From: Climacteris rufus
Taxonomy: Eukaryota > Chordata > Aves > Passeriformes > Climacteridae
Length of the DNA: 64,000 nucleotides
Reading direction: 5' to 3'
Assembly: GCA_013398175.1 (NCBI GenBank)
Contig: VZRZ01004629.1
Span: forward strand, 379,611 to 443,610
A program made the translations under genes and the position numbers. A model generated the notes under the pieces. The model saw only the letters and a program-made list of their open reading frames with translations, was not told the origin of the DNA and searched no databases. Of the stretch, positions 61,001 through 64,000 are shown piece by piece. Position 1 is the first letter of the stretch; each line of letters opens with the position of its first letter.

Positions 61001-63713
61001 AATAATGCATTAATGGGATATTTCACCTGGTCACAGTTAAATTCTCTTTAAGTGCTTACCCTAAACCTTTAATTCAGGCATAAGATGAGAATCAATGCTT
61101 ATCTCTTCTCCTCATATTTATGTTTCATCTTCTCTCTTTCCTTCAGAAAAAAAAATACAGTAGCAGTAGTTTATGGCTGAAAAATTCCCATTCCTGTTTT
61201 TTTTTTTTTTAGATCCTATGTAAGCACACATTTTAAAAGAATTACCTAGGTATGTAGGGTGTTTTCAAACTCTTGTGATGTAATAACATACCACCTTAAT
61301 GTCAAGATAAAAAATTTACTAAGGGAAATTGATATGTGCTGAGATATTGCTGTGCATTTACCTATGTTCTGATTTTTTTAATGTCTGAAAAGCAGAGGAA
61401 AATAAAAAAACCACTCTGAGACAACCTCCTGATGTACTGAATCTGATGGGTATTTGCTGTGCTAGTCCAATGCTGGAAATGTTTGGAGTCCTTTCATTAA
61501 TTGAGATATTTGTAAAAATATTCTGTTTGCTTCTTTTTTTAAATTAGAACAGTGACATTTATCACTGAAAAAAGTTTGCTGGCTGTACATAAGGAAGATA
61601 TCTGAAAATTAAGCTAGTAAATATTTTATACTGTAGCCTCTTTGAGTGCCTTTCAAATTCTCAGACAAGCACAAAATCAAAGTAACAACCTATCCAAATG
61701 GGAGCAAAATATGTTTTTAAGCATTGCTCATACTTTCAGAAAGAACATTGCTCAAGGCTGTTTCTGAATATATGTACACACATATATTTCTATCATGGGT
61801 CATACAAGAACTCCAACTGGATGGAGTTAAAGCAGCTTAAAGTAATCTGGCTAAGTAAACTTCTGTGACTAACTAGTTACTTTAATGATTTTAAGTGTAA
61901 ACCTTGCCAGTATATCAGTGGGATAAGAAAAAAAATCTTTCATGAATGCTTTCTTTTACTCTAGAAAACTATTAAATGTGAAACCTTTCACTGAATCAGA
62001 GCAATGATGAGACTAATATAATTGCTAACAGGATTGTAACCTAAAGCTACAATTTTAAAAGAGCCCGATTAAATTAAAACAGTAAGTTGCGGGTGCCTAT
62101 AATCTAAAGTCTTCTTTAAAAAATCTAGAGTATTTCTTTTTCAAATTGCATTCAGGCCTAAATCCTGTTTTTCTCCCTCCTATGTTGCTGAGAATAAAAG
62201 ATACAAAGAAGATAAAATATGGGACTTTCAGAAAGACTTAAGAGTTTCAGCATCTGAAATGTCCTATTTTGAACTAATGCTGTTCATGGGAAAGAAAAAA
62301 AAGATAGAAAATAACTACCCATAGCAAACATTGTTAATTAAATAGAGTGAATATTGTACTTTTTCAAAATATTTTATATTTTTAAAAGAGTTTGGTAATT
62401 CTCTGTAGACTGATAGTCAATATCATGACCAAGAAATCTGTTTTTCAACTCTATATGAAAATTTGCCTCTCAAGACAAAATATGTTTCTCAAAACTGAAA
62501 AGTGAAGTGAAGCAAAAAATTTAGATTCTAAGCAAACTTGGCCTATAATATATACATGTATACTTTATGTATATGCCTCAGAGTAGTGATTATCTTTCCT
62601 TCAGGTGAAATATTTATGGTTTGAAATATGCCCACTAAGTTAACAAATATTTGCCCCCTAGAGTATTATTGATACACCAGTACTTGTCAGATGTTTGAAA
62701 TAAGACAAATACAAAAACCTCTGATATAGCAACAAACTGAGAACTGAAATCTAATAAATGAATACTTAGTTTTATTGCAGGGGGAATGAAAGAATTTATT
62801 TGGAGACTACAATTTTCTACCTCCTTCTAGCATGTTGAGAAGTAGAACAACATGTTGCATTTTGCCAGCACATCATCACCAAGGCTTAGTCTTTAGACAG
62901 TGGACCACCCACAAGTAACATTCCTAGCATTCTCACAAGAGTGCAAATTACACTGAAGTTGCTAGGAAGAACAAACAATGTGCATTTTGCACCTTTCTGG
63001 ACCAGCAGAGATACCCAGCTGTGAAGCAGGAACCTTTACTTTGTCTAAAGTGTTCATTCTTCACTGAACATCTATCCTGTGCACTGAAACAGAGAGCCCA
63101 AGCCTGAAAAGTAATATGTAATTATATAATTAAGAAATATAATGTATGCAGGGGCACATAGGAAGGAAAATCTTGATGTTCTCTTTCAAGTGCATATTAA
63201 TGAAAACTAATGACTTAACTACAGCTTGAAACTTCCACCACTTAAAAGTTATGATGTCAGCTAAGCCAGAGAGTCTTTTGTTCTGCTGCTGTGGCAAATG
63301 CATGGTAAGGTGACTTAACTGTCATTTGTCAGAAACCACAATAAGTGCCACTACCCTCAACTTCCCTTGAGCTAAGGATGCAGCTACTGTGACTCAGTTC
63401 ATGCTTGGTAACTGCAAACAGCAGCCTGAATGTGAACTTGACCTATCAGAACTTCCTTTTAATGCCATTCTTCACAGTTATTGCTCTGGGATTATTTCAG
63501 TTTTCTGCAGGGGAGAAGAGTTGTGCCATTTTCTTGTTTCTATTTTCACAGAATTACAAATGCGCAGCTATTCTGTACAGCTGCAGTGACATGTGTGCCA
63601 CACTATTTTAACTAGCAGCAGAAGGCCTGTTATTTTAGATGGGAGAATATGTTCACACTGTGCACTGAATTCAGAAGAAATGCAGCACATGACTCTTGGG
63701 TCTGCAGGCTTAA

Positions 63714-64000
63714 GAGGGGATATGTCTCAGATTTTCTCATCCAGACACAATAGCAGGCAGTGCTGGGGAAGTGCCTTGTGCAGTGCTGTGGCGAGGGCAG
63801 CCCTCAGGTTTTGCTTTCTCCTATGCCCTTTCTCCAACCTCAGCTCCACATGTGATTCTTCGTCATGAAGAAGAAATGGGTCAGCTGCAGAACTCAGATG
63901 CTCACTCTGTCTGCCCTGTCAATGATGCAAGATTTACAAATCCTGAAAGCTGCACTGTAAAAGATTGTGGCTGTCTGATGTGGAGCCTGACCATTCCACA
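63714..64000 (+). other. Open frame running off the window edge, possible exon from 63,844
   Basis: After a TAA at 63,711-63,713 this frame stays open for 95 codons to the end of the window. Inside it, a long pyrimidine-rich tract (about 63,814-63,841) ends in CAG at 63,841-63,843, a strong-looking splice-acceptor context. The part after it reads HVILRHEEEMGQLQNSDAHS and later ESCTVKDCGCLMWSLTIP. The composition is unremarkable, protein-like and includes four cysteines. I do not recognise a family, there is no donor site before the edge, and a chance open frame is possible. Confidence 0.2.

Larger units (their letters stand above)
56006..63713. other. AT-rich non-coding stretch
   Basis: Contains a TTTG repeat at 56.14 kb, an 18-bp tandem duplication at 58.04 kb followed by a strongly AT-rich 100-base tract, the palindrome TAATGCATTA at 61,003-61,012, and a 15-base poly-T at 61,197-61,211. 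Patches of mixed composition at about 56.75-57.17, 59.24-59.58 and 60.23-60.58 kb could be conserved non-coding sequence, but that cannot be judged from one genome. No gene recognised. Confidence 0.5.

Noticed and set aside
1..64000. CRISPR array, operons, tRNA or rRNA genes, or a phage or plasmid system
   Set aside because: No regularly spaced repeats, no clustered long open frames, no ribosome-binding sites and no structured RNA genes; the repeat content is avian nuclear DNA.

Overview
The window looks like 64 kb of AT-rich, gene-poor DNA from a bird, most likely a neoavian and plausibly a passerine. The evidence is the repeat content. There are several 5'-truncated CR1 LINE 3' ends that finish in the avian octamer pattern ATTCTRTG. 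There are also several solo long terminal repeats (LTRs) whose ends and layout match endogenous retrovirus LTR families common in bird genomes. There is no bacterial-style gene organisation and no operon, rRNA, tRNA or CRISPR array. I recognise no protein-coding gene; the window is either intergenic desert or the inside of one or more very long introns.

Layout from left to right. 1-6.4 kb is AT-rich unique sequence with a TTG-type and a GGAGA-type microsatellite. 6.42-7.08 kb is a GC-richer LTR-like block with three inverted CCAAT boxes, a TATA-like site and a polyadenylation signal. About 9.24-9.56 kb may hold a very old CR1/L3-type relic. 11.25-11.63 kb has an unidentified open frame on the minus strand. 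13.61-14.63 kb is a complete solo LTR flanked by the 5-bp duplication GGCCA. 15.92-16.13 kb is the 3' part of a related LTR on the minus strand. 16.1-24.0 kb is unique sequence with short tandem duplications. 23.97-24.50 kb is a CR1 3' end. 26.40-26.55 kb is a long TTTG/poly-T tract. 28.57-29.43 kb is a CR1 copy split by a minus-strand LTR that carries an 84-base assembly gap. 31.59-32.13 kb is a complete minus-strand solo LTR flanked by GTTTC. 32-45 kb is unique sequence. 45.3-46.2 kb is an unidentified GC-richer block beside a CR1 reverse-transcriptase ORF fragment at 46.16-46.32 kb. 50.3, 53.6, 54.2 and 55.9 kb carry four more CR1 pieces, and 51.63 kb a 31-base poly-A run 12 bases downstream of an AATAAA. 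56-64 kb is unique sequence, ending in a frame that is open to the window edge behind a splice-acceptor-like tract.

No genes can be shown to work together here, because none is demonstrable. The readable biology is a record of insertions: CR1 copies (all truncated and dead), then LTR retroelements that recombined down to solo LTRs, one of them inside an older CR1. I searched for an undescribed system and did not find one. The most useful leads are the two unidentified open frames (11.25-11.63 kb and 63.71-64.00 kb), the poly-A tract at 51.63 kb as a possible retrocopy tail, and the unclassified block at 45.3-46.2 kb.
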